Shown piece after piece: positions 10,087 to 18,721 of a DNA stretch of 64,000 nucleotides. The notes under the pieces were generated by a model, which was not told the origin of the DNA, searched no databases, and saw only the letters and a program-made list of their open reading frames with translations. The DNA is taken from positions 83,139 to 147,138 of the forward strand of contig NZ_VLKR01000015.1 in the NCBI RefSeq assembly GCF_007830445.1, written 5' to 3'. Source of the stretch: Sphingobacterium siyangense. Lineage in GTDB: Bacteria > Bacteroidota > Bacteroidia > Sphingobacteriales > Sphingobacteriaceae. Position 1 is the first letter of the stretch, and each line of letters opens with the position of its first letter. The position numbers were made by a program, and so were the translations under genes.

Positions 10087-11859
10087 TTAGTTCCAACCGG
10101 GATTATTTGAAGTGATTGTGGTATTGACGCCCACTTCAGAATTGGGGATTGGGTAAAGCAAATGCTTTTCAGTGCGTATTTTCACAACCCCCACCTCATC
10201 GGTTCCACCAATTTTATTCATCACATCAAGGTAAATCCCCCAACGGATCAAATCCCATCGGCGGTCGCCTTCCAGTGCAAATTCCATTGCCCTCTCCTCT
10301 AGCACTGCAGAGCGGAATCCGCTTTGATTATCGATATTTCCATCTCCAGTGAGTCTACGGGGCGTCGCATTGCTTCTTTCGCGTACCTGATTGAGCTTTG
10401 CCAAGGCCAATGTACGTGCTGCGGTACTGTTGTCTGCCTCATTGGCAGCCTCTGCATAGATGAGTAACACATCCGCAAATCGAAGGAAATACCATGGTGC
10501 ATCTGTACGTTCCAGCTTATTGTTGCTCACATCACTATATTTTGTGAGATAAGCCAAAAAGGCCGGTGATTTTTCACTTCGGTATTGTGCGCCGTCATTA
10601 AACGGTGCTACCGGCGGCACCCAATTACCCTTATCATCGGTATAGCCTTTTGCTTTGTTCGTATACTCTTCGTTATTCGGGTAATACGATCCGCCACCCC
10701 AGCTGGAATCATCTCCTTGTCTGATCCAGCGGTGAATCACCCCTTTTACCACGCGCAAATCTTTACTTTCAAACAATTTATACCAGTGATCGCGCATGCC
10801 CCACCATAGCCCGGTCTGTATGTTACCTTGATCATTGAAGGTTCCATTATAACCTTGTGAAAAAGTGACGCCATATTTTTCATCAGCAGACATAGACTGT
10901 AAAGTCCATATATGTTCGGTTTTATTTTTATTGGCGCGCGACCAGAGGTTATCATAGCTCAGCAAACTATAATTGCCATACTCCCCATTAATGACCTGCA
11001 GCGCCTTGTCACGTGCTTTACCAAAATACTCTTTTGCATTAATTCCTTCATAACCGGCAACTACCTTTTTAGAAACCACAAAAGATACAGGATTGGTGTA
11101 CACCTTTTCACTGCCATTCATGCTGTAAGGCTGCCCTCCTCTTACGGTAACGTTGCCTGATGCCAAAGATCCTGAAGCCATGGTGACATAAACTTTTGCC
11201 AATAAGGACGCGGCCGCTCCTGCTGAAGCTCGTCCTTCCTGAAATTTGCTATCCGTGTTTTTATAGAGCAATCCTTCGGCCTTGGTAAGCAATTCGATGA
11301 TATGCTCATACACCTTACTGATCGGCTGGCGTGGCTGATTGAGATCGGCACCGGAGTTGACGGAAGCATTACGGATGGGCACTTCGCCAAAGGCACGTAC
11401 CAAAAGAAAGTAAGAATAAGCCTTTAGAAAATAGAGCTCACCGATCCCGTTGTTTTTGGCTGCTTCCGAAGCTTTGGTCATGGGTTCGATATTTTCTAGC
11501 GCTAAGTTTGCCCGATGAATAATGGCATAAGGCTTTTCCCACATAGCAGAAGTATATTCATTGTTCTGAAAATTTCCTGCACCCAAAGTTCCAAATGACC
11601 AATCCGGTCCAGTCATGTAATCACAGTCAAATTCCAGTGCTGGTGGAAAAAGGTTCCAGCGAAACATATCGTCAAGCAGTTTGCTATAAGTTCCTACAAC
11701 CCATTGGTTGACCCCTTCATCCGAATCCGGGATATCTTGCGGATCTACAAAATCAAACTTTTTTTCTTCGAGCATTTTCTCACATGAACTTAATCCCGCA
11801 AGACTGATCGATGCCAATAAGGCATATTTTATATATTGTTTGTAATTTTTAGTTGTCAT
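10087..11859 (-). CDS. SusD/RagB-family glycan-binding outer-membrane lipoprotein
   Basis: SusD-like lid protein of the mannan importer, about 590 residues from the chosen start. The frame is open for 37 codons further, into the SusC gene, but the ATG at 11859 leads straight into a lipoprotein signal (KNYKQYIKYALLASISLAG, lipobox LSSC) and lies just after the SusC stop; an ATG at 11868 is the alternative. SusD marks are the N-terminal LEEKKFDFVDP segment, the TPR-like repeat FLKAYSYFLLVRAFGEVPI, and the C-terminal block FADVLLIYAEAANEA ... VLEERAMEFALEGDRRWDLIRWG. It pairs with the SusC gene immediately upstream. Confidence 0.95.
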   Translation of the reverse strand: MTTKNYKQYIKYALLASISLAGLSSCEKMLEEKKFDFVDPQDIPDSDEGVNQWVVGTYSKLLDDMFRWNLFPPALEFDCDYMTGPDWSFGTLGAGNFQNNEYTSAMWEKPYAIIHRANLALENIEPMTKASEAAKNNGIGELYFLKAYSYFLLVRAFGEVPIRNASVNSGADLNQPRQPISKVYEHIIELLTKAEGLLYKNTDSKFQEGRASAGAAASLLAKVYVTMASGSLASGNVTVRGGQPYSMNGSEKVYTNPVSFVVSKKVVAGYEGINAKEYFGKARDKALQVINGEYGNYSLLSYDNLWSRANKNKTEHIWTLQSMSADEKYGVTFSQGYNGTFNDQGNIQTGLWWGMRDHWYKLFESKDLRVVKGVIHRWIRQGDDSSWGGGSYYPNNEEYTNKAKGYTDDKGNWVPPVAPFNDGAQYRSEKSPAFLAYLTKYSDVSNNKLERTDAPWYFLRFADVLLIYAEAANEADNSTAARTLALAKLNQVRERSNATPRRLTGDGNIDNQSGFRSAVLEERAMEFALEGDRRWDLIRWGIYLDVMNKIGGTDEVGVVKIRTEKHLLYPIPNSEVGVNTTITSNNPGWN

Positions 11860-11875
11860 GATCATCATAATTAGG

Positions 11876-14800
11876 TTAAAAATCGGCTTTAATTCCCAGT
11901 GAGAAAGTTCTGCTGCTTGGGTAAGAATAAATATCCACCCCTTTTCGCGAAGCGTCACCACCAAATGCATTTACATCCGGGTCGAACCAGCTATAGTCTG
12001 TGATAGTCAAAAGATTGGTCGCACTTGCATAGAGATAAAGCGAATTAAGCCCTTTAAACGGTGTCTTAAATGTATAACCCAGATTGACGTTCTTTAGCCG
12101 AACATAAGAGCCATTCTCAACATAACGATCCGAAGTTAACATGGTACGGTTGTACGTGGAGACCGCTTTAGGCCATAAAGCGTTTTCCTTGTTTTCTTCC
12201 GTCCAGCGCGTGTTATAAATATCCTGTGTGATATTACCCAAATTGGCCATTTTCATATCGATCAGGTTGCCATTGAAAATATCGTTACCGATAGATCCCT
12301 GCCAGAAGAAACCGAGCGTAAAATCCTTATATTTAAAATTATTGGTCAGACCAAAAACGAAATCTGGATTTGTATTTCCGATTATTGTACGGTCACTAGC
12401 TGTAATTTGACCATCACCATTCAAGTCGCGGTATTTAATTTCGCCCAGTTTGGACCGCACAACGGCATTGCTGGCGTTAGCATAGGTCTGATCTGCACGA
12501 ACTTCGGCTTCATTATCGTAGAAGCCATCTTCGATATAACCGAACATAGAACCTATCGGCATGCCATTTCGCTGGATAAAGATATTATCGGCATTGTACC
12601 ATAACCGTTCGGCAAAGCGATCTGCTGCAAGGCCACCGATTGCATTCCGATTGAATGAGATATTAGCATCGATATTCCATTTAAAGGCATCGCGGTCGAC
12701 AGCAACGAATTTACCTGTTAACTCAAGCCCCTTATTGGTGACATATCCCGAATTGACCCACTGTGTTCTCATTCCGTTGCTTGAAGCAATATTTACATTC
12801 TGCAACAGGTCGTTGGTCTTTTTATAATATGCATCGATGGTAAATTGGATACGGTTATTTAGAAAAGCCATGTCCAATCCGAGGTTATACTGGTCTGTGG
12901 TCTCCCATTTGAGATTTTTATTTAATGCACCGCGCCAGTCTACCTCCGCAAAACCACTGCTAAGCGCTCCGCCCAAAGGATAGTTGGCTACGGCCAGATA
13001 AGCTCTTGTCTGATACGCATTGACGCCCTGATTACCCGTACGCCCATAACTTGCACGCAATTTTAGATCATTGAAAACACCAAGATTTTTCACGAATTGC
13101 TCCTCAGAGATTCTCCAGGCCAGTGCTCCGGAGAGAAAATTGGCAAATTTCTGTCCTTCGGTCAATCGGCTCGAACCGTCACGGCGAAAAGATGCTGTAG
13201 CGATGTACTTACCTTTGTATGAATAATTTGCCCTAGCTAACACGGAAGCCAGTTGCGTCCGCCCACGGCTACTCACCAAAGGGCCTGGATTTAAGCCCGC
13301 AGCCATATCAAACTCGCCTGTAATATCATTCGGAAAATTGGTAGCTGTCATGGATTTGGCCGAGTAATTTGCCTGCTCATAGGTAAAACCTGCTACCGCA
13401 TTTAGGCTATGAACTTGCTGAAAAGTTTTATCAAAAGTTAGCAAGGATTCACTCGTTAGACTCTGGTACCAATTGTCACTCTGTCCGGCACTTCCATTTT
13501 TTGGCGTTCTTCCCTCCTGCGTATTGCGGTTATAATACGTATTTCGGTTATTATTGGAGTACGAAAATCCCAAGTTCTGGCGGAAGGTTAAGAATGGTAA
13601 TAGCTTGACACTTGCGTACGACGAACTGAAAACATTGTTAGCCCGCAGCTGATCCTTCGCTGTATTGACATAAACGCCCGGGTTGGAAGCCAACCAGTTC
13701 AGCTGATCCGACTCTATGGTACTCATGTCAGGGCCATAAGTCACAGGAAATATCAATGCCGAACGAATAATCCCGTAATCGTATGCATTTGATTTCGCAA
13801 AATTCGTGAGTCCATTTGTATAGTTGATATTGGCACCCAGTTCAAGCCAAGTCCTCACTTTTCGACCGATATTAGTACGTAGGGCAACGCGTTGGTAATC
13901 TGAGTTTTTTATAGTTCCACCCTGATTCAGAAAATTTCCTGAAAACATGTGCCAACCTTTTTCACTGCCACCTGATACACTAAGATTATATTCTTGGGAA
14001 AATCCATTTTGATAAATTTCATCCTGCCAGTCAGCCCCTTGCACCAATGTCTGATTACCATACTGATCGGTACGCAGCCCCTGATTTAAAAAATCTTCCG
14101 GTGAGGGCTGATATTTTCCCGATGTCGTTACCGGCTGGCCGTTTATTGTCGGATAGGACCAGGTGCCCGGATAAGGTAATAGCTGATAATCCACTCCTTC
14201 ATAATTTTTACTATTGACAGCCTGTTCGTTAATATAAGATGCATAATCGAAAGGTCCGAGCATTTTGACTTTCCGTCCAAGTGTGGCCATTCCAAAATTA
14301 GCATTTAGCTCAACCTTTTCGTTTCCATTTTCACCTCGCTTTGTTGTAATCAATACCACCCCATTTGCGCCCCTTGAGCCATAGATAGCTGTAGCGGAAG
14401 CGTCTTTTAACACTTCGATCGATTCAATATCATTGGGATTGATCGATGCAAGCGCATTAGCGGTTTGGTTATTATTTTCATTGGCACTGCTCGCTGGTGT
14501 AGAAGCCATGTCAAAGGGAATTCCATCAACAATATAGAGGGGCTGTGAATTTGTTGAGAAGGAGTTCGTTCCCCGTATGGTAATAGAAACACCTGCGCCA
14601 GGAGCGCCATCATTCTGGTTGACTGTAACGCCTGCCATACGTCCCTGTAGCGCCTGATTGATACTGGGAGCGGGATTTCCCGCCAAAATATCAGCAGCCT
14701 TCACTTGGCTTACGGCTCCGGATAGATCTCTTTTTTTCACTTTGCCGTAACCTACGACGACGACCTCGTCCAAGACATCCGATTTCGGATTTAGAAAAAC

Positions 14801-15073
14801 TTTGATTGACTCCCGAGTGGTGACTTTTAAAGTACGAGTCTCCATACCTAGAAACGATACATAGAGATTATCCCCTACACTGACCTCAAGTTGGTAATTT
14901 CCCTTCTCGTCTGTCAGCGCAGTTTTTCCTGCGCCACTGCGCACTGTCGCACCGGCTATTGGTAAATTGGTTTGTTGATTAATTACCTGTCCCGATAGCT
15001 GCAGTTTCTGGGCAAAAGTAAGCATCGGAGTAAGGCCAGCAACCATACAGGCATAAAAGATTTTCTTGATCAT
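11876..15073 (-). CDS. SusC/RagA-family TonB-dependent oligosaccharide importer
   Basis: Outer-membrane beta-barrel transporter of 1065 residues for mannan oligosaccharides, energised by TonB. Order of parts: signal peptide (1-21), CarboxypepD_reg-like domain (about 24-100, LSGQVINQQTNLPIAGATV), TonB box region DEVVVVGYG (about residue 102), plug domain with the SusC signature (INQALQGRMAGV, IRGTNSF, IEVLKDASATAIYGSRGANGVVLITTK), then the barrel with the C-terminal strand ending in Phe (SLGIKADF). It has no STN signalling domain, which agrees with control by the neighbouring AraC regulator rather than an anti-sigma factor. First structural gene of the mannan operon, with a promoter candidate 50 bases upstream. 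Confidence 0.96.
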   Translation of the reverse strand: MIKKIFYACMVAGLTPMLTFAQKLQLSGQVINQQTNLPIAGATVRSGAGKTALTDEKGNYQLEVSVGDNLYVSFLGMETRTLKVTTRESIKVFLNPKSDVLDEVVVVGYGKVKKRDLSGAVSQVKAADILAGNPAPSINQALQGRMAGVTVNQNDGAPGAGVSITIRGTNSFSTNSQPLYIVDGIPFDMASTPASSANENNNQTANALASINPNDIESIEVLKDASATAIYGSRGANGVVLITTKRGENGNEKVELNANFGMATLGRKVKMLGPFDYASYINEQAVNSKNYEGVDYQLLPYPGTWSYPTINGQPVTTSGKYQPSPEDFLNQGLRTDQYGNQTLVQGADWQDEIYQNGFSQEYNLSVSGGSEKGWHMFSGNFLNQGGTIKNSDYQRVALRTNIGRKVRTWLELGANINYTNGLTNFAKSNAYDYGIIRSALIFPVTYGPDMSTIESDQLNWLASNPGVYVNTAKDQLRANNVFSSSYASVKLLPFLTFRQNLGFSYSNNNRNTYYNRNTQEGRTPKNGSAGQSDNWYQSLTSESLLTFDKTFQQVHSLNAVAGFTYEQANYSAKSMTATNFPNDITGEFDMAAGLNPGPLVSSRGRTQLASVLARANYSYKGKYIATASFRRDGSSRLTEGQKFANFLSGALAWRISEEQFVKNLGVFNDLKLRASYGRTGNQGVNAYQTRAYLAVANYPLGGALSSGFAEVDWRGALNKNLKWETTDQYNLGLDMAFLNNRIQFTIDAYYKKTNDLLQNVNIASSNGMRTQWVNSGYVTNKGLELTGKFVAVDRDAFKWNIDANISFNRNAIGGLAADRFAERLWYNADNIFIQRNGMPIGSMFGYIEDGFYDNEAEVRADQTYANASNAVVRSKLGEIKYRDLNGDGQITASDRTIIGNTNPDFVFGLTNNFKYKDFTLGFFWQGSIGNDIFNGNLIDMKMANLGNITQDIYNTRWTEENKENALWPKAVSTYNRTMLTSDRYVENGSYVRLKNVNLGYTFKTPFKGLNSLYLYASATNLLTITDYSWFDPDVNAFGGDASRKGVDIYSYPSSRTFSLGIKADF

Positions 15074-15120
15074 TTTTGAGTTCCCTTAAAATTGGTTATT
15101 TAAATTGCTTTAACTTATTC

Positions 15121-15146
15121 CAAAACTAAGGAGAATGCATATTCAA
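15121..15146 (-). promoter_or_regulatory. Candidate promoter of the mannan operon
   Basis: Read on the minus strand, TAGTTTTG at 15128-15121 matches the Bacteroidota -7 element TAnnTTTG exactly, and a TTG at 15146-15144 lies 18 bases upstream in the -33 position. The SusC start codon is about 48 bases downstream. This is a pattern match only; no transcript start is known. Confidence 0.45.
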
Positions 15147-15258
15147 GGATAATACTTTTTTATCTTCTTCTTATGCTATTTCAACCAACAATGGCTTTCA
15201 TGACTTTTTAAAGTGAGGTATGGCCTATATTTTTTTAACAGCATGTATGGCCTGCTGT

Positions 15259-16176
15259 TCACAAATAGAATTTTGAATTTCGGTATTTATTCCGGAAGTC
15301 CGTTGGAGTTGCTCCCTTTTTCTTCATAAAGATCCGATTAAAATTGGACAGATTGTTAAACCCCGACAATAATGCGATTTCGGCAATACTGTGTGTTGTA
15401 TCGACAAGCATGCGGCTGGCGTGTCCCAAGCGAATATCATTTAGGGTATCGACAAAAGTTCTGCCCGTACGTTGTTTAAGAAATCGACTTAAAGACACAT
15501 CCGTCATCCCAATCAGATCTGCCGCTTCACCGAGAGACACTTCTTTCTGATAATTTTTAGAAAGGTAACGCAATACTTTTTCGACACGACGACTATCGTG
15601 TTTTCCGGTACTACTATGGAAAGAACGGCTGCAGAGTTCCCTCATATTTTCATCCTGCGACAACTTAAATAGGATATCATACAAACCAACGACAGAATAG
15701 AAACCGTCTTTTTCATGGGAGAGCTTTTTTATGGCTTCCTGTACAACCAAAATTGTTTGCATACTGAACGTCACGCCGTACACCGCTTTTTCGAACAATT
15801 GTTTAATCGAACGAAATTGATTTTTATTGAGCAGTGTTTCACCAAATAAATCTGGCTGGAACTGTATGGTGATCTCCGAAATATTGGTAGACTGACATTT
15901 GTGATCAAACCACCCGTGCTCCAGATTCGCATTTGCGATCAGTGTTAATTCAAGTTCATCGATTTCCTCTATACTGTCCCCTACGATGCGTTGTGCGCCA
16001 GCAGCATTTTCAATGAAGTTGAGTTCAAATTCTGAATGTACATGAATTGGAAAATCAAAACGTGACTTCTTTCTGGCAAATACCATGAAACAATCTTTAT
16101 CGGATAGCGGTGTGACTTCTCTTAATATCATAGACGGAATTGAAAGGCGAATTGGACTTAAATAATAAATGTCCAA
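15259..16176 (-). CDS. AraC-family transcriptional regulator
   Basis: Regulator of 305 residues with an N-terminal cupin-like sensor (FPIHVHSEFELNFIENAAGA near residue 41) and a C-terminal double HTH of the AraC/XylS type (LGEAADLIGMTDVSLSRFLKQRTGRTFVDTLNDIRL and IAEIALLSGFNNLSNFNRIF; the second ends in the typical GATPTDFRNKY). It lies head-on upstream of the SusC gene on the same strand, separated by 185 bases that hold the operon promoter candidate. It is therefore the likely activator of the mannan locus, sensing an oligosaccharide through the cupin. The position is informative; the ligand is inferred. Confidence 0.9.
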   Translation of the reverse strand: MDIYYLSPIRLSIPSMILREVTPLSDKDCFMVFARKKSRFDFPIHVHSEFELNFIENAAGAQRIVGDSIEEIDELELTLIANANLEHGWFDHKCQSTNISEITIQFQPDLFGETLLNKNQFRSIKQLFEKAVYGVTFSMQTILVVQEAIKKLSHEKDGFYSVVGLYDILFKLSQDENMRELCSRSFHSSTGKHDSRRVEKVLRYLSKNYQKEVSLGEAADLIGMTDVSLSRFLKQRTGRTFVDTLNDIRLGHASRMLVDTTHSIAEIALLSGFNNLSNFNRIFMKKKGATPTDFRNKYRNSKFYL

Positions 16177-16260
16177 ATGTCGTTTATTTTTTTGAATTTA
16201 AAAATAAATAAAATTATGGCGTTATATTCAAGAGGTACCAACTAATTTATTCATGGTAAA

Positions 16261-16429
16261 TCAACTTCGAAGCTGCCCTTCATCTTTGCTTAGATGCATT
16301 CGAACAAAACCAACATAGAAATTCATCGCTTCAGCAAGAGTTTCATAATTTGGATTCTCTGCGTATAGAACTCTTCCGTTAGCCAAAATTATTGGCTATT
16401 ATAGCTACTTTTATTTCATTTGTCTGCAT
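16261..16429 (-). pseudogene. Frameshifted small gene remnant
   Basis: A 55-codon reading frame can be rebuilt on the minus strand if one base is removed from the four-A run at 16385-16388 (T run on the coding strand). The first part reads MQTNEIKVAIIANN, the second LANGRVLYAENPNYETLAEAMNFY and ends at 16261. Without the correction the first frame stops after 16 codons. The second half has good coding character, but I do not recognise the family. It may be a real small gene with a one-base lesion or an assembly error. The rest of the interval 16177-16801 shows no other gene that I can support; it is AT-rich and must hold the sigma-gene promoter. Confidence 0.35.
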
Positions 16430-16801
16430 GTTAAAATTAGTTTAAATGTAACAAGACAAAGTTCCACATCTACGAGCGGTCAGTTGTAGTTGAATCGTGG
16501 ATATTTCTAACCAAATTGAGGGTAGATTTCAATATGGATAATTCACAAAAATAGATGCTAGCTAAAAACATAATAAATTTGTTTTAAAAGGTCGGTAATT
16601 AGATGGTTCAAGTTCCATTTTATAAATGATCAACAAGAGAACAAAACACAAGCGAATAATTTAATCGATGATCCAGTACAATCTAAATTCAGTTTGAAAC
16701 GGAACAAAACACACTAGCAATGAGCTTCATGCATACTTTCGAAAACCTTTCAAACAAAATGTTTACGAACAAAGCCCTTCAATATTTAAAACTTTCGTAT
16801 A

Positions 16802-17386
16802 TTGCCGCACCTAATATCTACAACCGTGTACAACAAACTGAGTGATATAGAACTTATTGACCTACTCAATCAGTACGATCATAATGCTTATACAGAAATC
16901 TATGAACGATATTGGTCCGTTTTATATGTGCATGCCTTTCGTATATTACAACATGAAGATGAAGCATTGGATTCCATCCAGAATGTTTTTGAGAATTTAT
17001 GGAATAAGGCTGGAAGTCTCGTCGTGCAATCTTCATTAAAAGCTTATTTATTTACCTCTGTGAGAAACTCTTCCTTAAATGCTATTGAAAAAAGCAAGAC
17101 ACGAAGTATGTATATAGATTCTTTAAATGAATTTGTGGATATTTACCGTTCGTCAACAGAGGAGGAACTATATTTTAAAGAGCTATTAAAAAAATTCGAA
17201 TCTGAAATCGAAAATTTACCCCCAAAAATGCGTGAGATCTTCTTAAAGAGTAGAAATGAAGGATTGTCTTACAAAAAAATAGCAAAAGAGCTGAATATAA
17301 CTGAGAATACGGTAAAAACGGTTCTTCACAGAGCAGTTTTACAGTTAAAAAAGAAGCTAAACACACTAATAACATTCCTTTTCTAA
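16802..17386 (+). CDS. ECF RNA polymerase sigma factor (sigma-70 family)
   Basis: Extracytoplasmic-function sigma factor, about 190 residues. Sigma region 2 is visible as LLNQYDHNAYTEIYERYWSVLYVHAFRIL (about residues 22-50) followed by DEALDSIQNVFENLW, and region 4 as LPPKMREIFLKSRNEGLSYKKIAKELNITENTVKTVLHRA (residues about 139-180). No ATG precedes region 2; initiation must be at TTG 16802 or GTG 16826, and GTG nine codons in is equally plausible. It begins the set sigma, FecR, SusC with STN domain, SusD, TlpA, so it probably reads out substrate binding at the outer membrane and drives the downstream genes. Confidence 0.9.
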   Translation: MPHLISTTVYNKLSDIELIDLLNQYDHNAYTEIYERYWSVLYVHAFRILQHEDEALDSIQNVFENLWNKAGSLVVQSSLKAYLFTSVRNSSLNAIEKSKTRSMYIDSLNEFVDIYRSSTEEELYFKELLKKFESEIENLPPKMREIFLKSRNEGLSYKKIAKELNITENTVKTVLHRAVLQLKKKLNTLITFLF

Positions 17387-17475
17387 AATTTTTTGTTTTT
17401 TTTTTTAAAATCAACGTATACTTTCACTCTTTCCGCCTGTCTTTATATTATAGAGTTTAGACTATAAAGAAATAT

Positions 17476-18591
17476 ATGGACAACAATAAAGCTGAAAAGC
17501 TTCTTGAAAGATATAATAAAGGTAAATGTACCATAGAGGAAAAAAAATTAGTTGAAGACTGGTACCTCCATATGCTGAATAAAAATGAGCATATCACAGC
17601 ATCGTCTGAATTGTATAAAGTAAAAGCCAAATTGGACAGCCGTCTCTTTTACCAAAGAAAATCTAGGGTGTTCTACCGCTATGCTGCCGCTATTCTTGCA
17701 TTTGCAACATTCACTGGCATACTTTACTATTCACGTGATCTGCCTCAGAAAGCACCAAACCAGAAGATTGATAATAAAGAAATTGCTGCCGGAGGGAATA
17801 AAGCTATCCTCATACTCGCAGATGGAAAACAATTTGATCTAGGCTCGTCAAAAATAGGTACTATCACACAACTGAGTGGAATAAAAGTCGACTGCGATAC
17901 TGTTGGGCAGATAACTTTCAATGTTCAAGATAGATCCCTTAAATCTTTCTCTGAAAAGATGAACAGCATTGTAACTCCAAAGGGAGGCCAATATAAAATC
18001 ATCCTTGAAGATGGCACCAATATTTGGTTGAACGCGCAGTCTATGCTAAAATTTCCTGAAAGATTTGCTAAGGATAACCGCTCGGTCGAACTAGTTGGAG
18101 AAGCCTATTTTGAAGTTGCGAAAAATAGAAATAAACCTTTCATTGTTAGGACTAAAGAACAGAATGTAAAAGTACTGGGAACCCATTTTAATATCAGCTC
18201 ATACGCTGATGAGCGTATAGCCCGTACGACGCTTATTGAAGGCAGCGTCTCAGTAAGCGACAATATCTCACATCGATCTGTTGTATTAAAACCTGGAGAG
18301 CAGATCCTGATCAGTGGAAATACAATAGCAGTCAAAAAAGTAGACACTCAGGTCGATGTGGCCTGGAAAGAAGGAGACTTTATTTTCAAGAATGAAAATA
18401 TTGAGAGTATTATGCGAAAGGTCTCCCGATGGTACCAAGTAGATGTGGATTTCATAAGCAAGAAGGAAGATATCACCTTCAGCGGTATGATATCCAAATC
18501 AAACAATCTGTCAGCTATACTGACAATGCTGGAATCAACAGGACAGATCAAATTTAAATTAACAGGAAGGAGGATATCTATTATAATGTAA
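17476..18591 (+). CDS. FecR-family anti-sigma factor
   Basis: Inner-membrane anti-sigma/regulator of 371 residues. The cytoplasmic N-terminus (about 1-65, LLERYNKGKCTIEEKKLVEDWY) should bind the sigma factor; one membrane helix follows (YAAAILAFATFTGILYY, about 69-85). The periplasmic FecR domain has the typical TPKGGQYKIILEDGTNIWLNAQSMLKFP at about 165-195 and VELVGEAYFEVAKNRNKPFIVRT at about 205-228. A C-terminal STN-like segment (SRWYQVDVDF, FSGMISKSNNLSAILTMLE) ends the protein. It follows the sigma gene by about 90 bases and precedes an STN-bearing SusC, the standard trans-envelope signalling arrangement. Confidence 0.92.
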   Translation: MDNNKAEKLLERYNKGKCTIEEKKLVEDWYLHMLNKNEHITASSELYKVKAKLDSRLFYQRKSRVFYRYAAAILAFATFTGILYYSRDLPQKAPNQKIDNKEIAAGGNKAILILADGKQFDLGSSKIGTITQLSGIKVDCDTVGQITFNVQDRSLKSFSEKMNSIVTPKGGQYKIILEDGTNIWLNAQSMLKFPERFAKDNRSVELVGEAYFEVAKNRNKPFIVRTKEQNVKVLGTHFNISSYADERIARTTLIEGSVSVSDNISHRSVVLKPGEQILISGNTIAVKKVDTQVDVAWKEGDFIFKNENIESIMRKVSRWYQVDVDFISKKEDITFSGMISKSNNLSAILTMLESTGQIKFKLTGRRISIIM

Positions 18592-18721
18592 ACAAATTGA
18601 TAAACTACTTGAGAAAAGAAATCTGGAATGCGCTAACATCCCAGATCAAAAAACTTTGGATCAAGTAGTTAAATAGAAGCTCGAACTCAATTCAAATCAC
18701 TAACCCAAATTAATCAAATAT

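Noticed and set aside
15237..15259. Hairpin AACAGCA/TGCTGTT at the end of the AraC gene
   Set aside because: Seven pairs only and followed by an A tract, not a T tract, on the AraC strand; not convincing as terminator.
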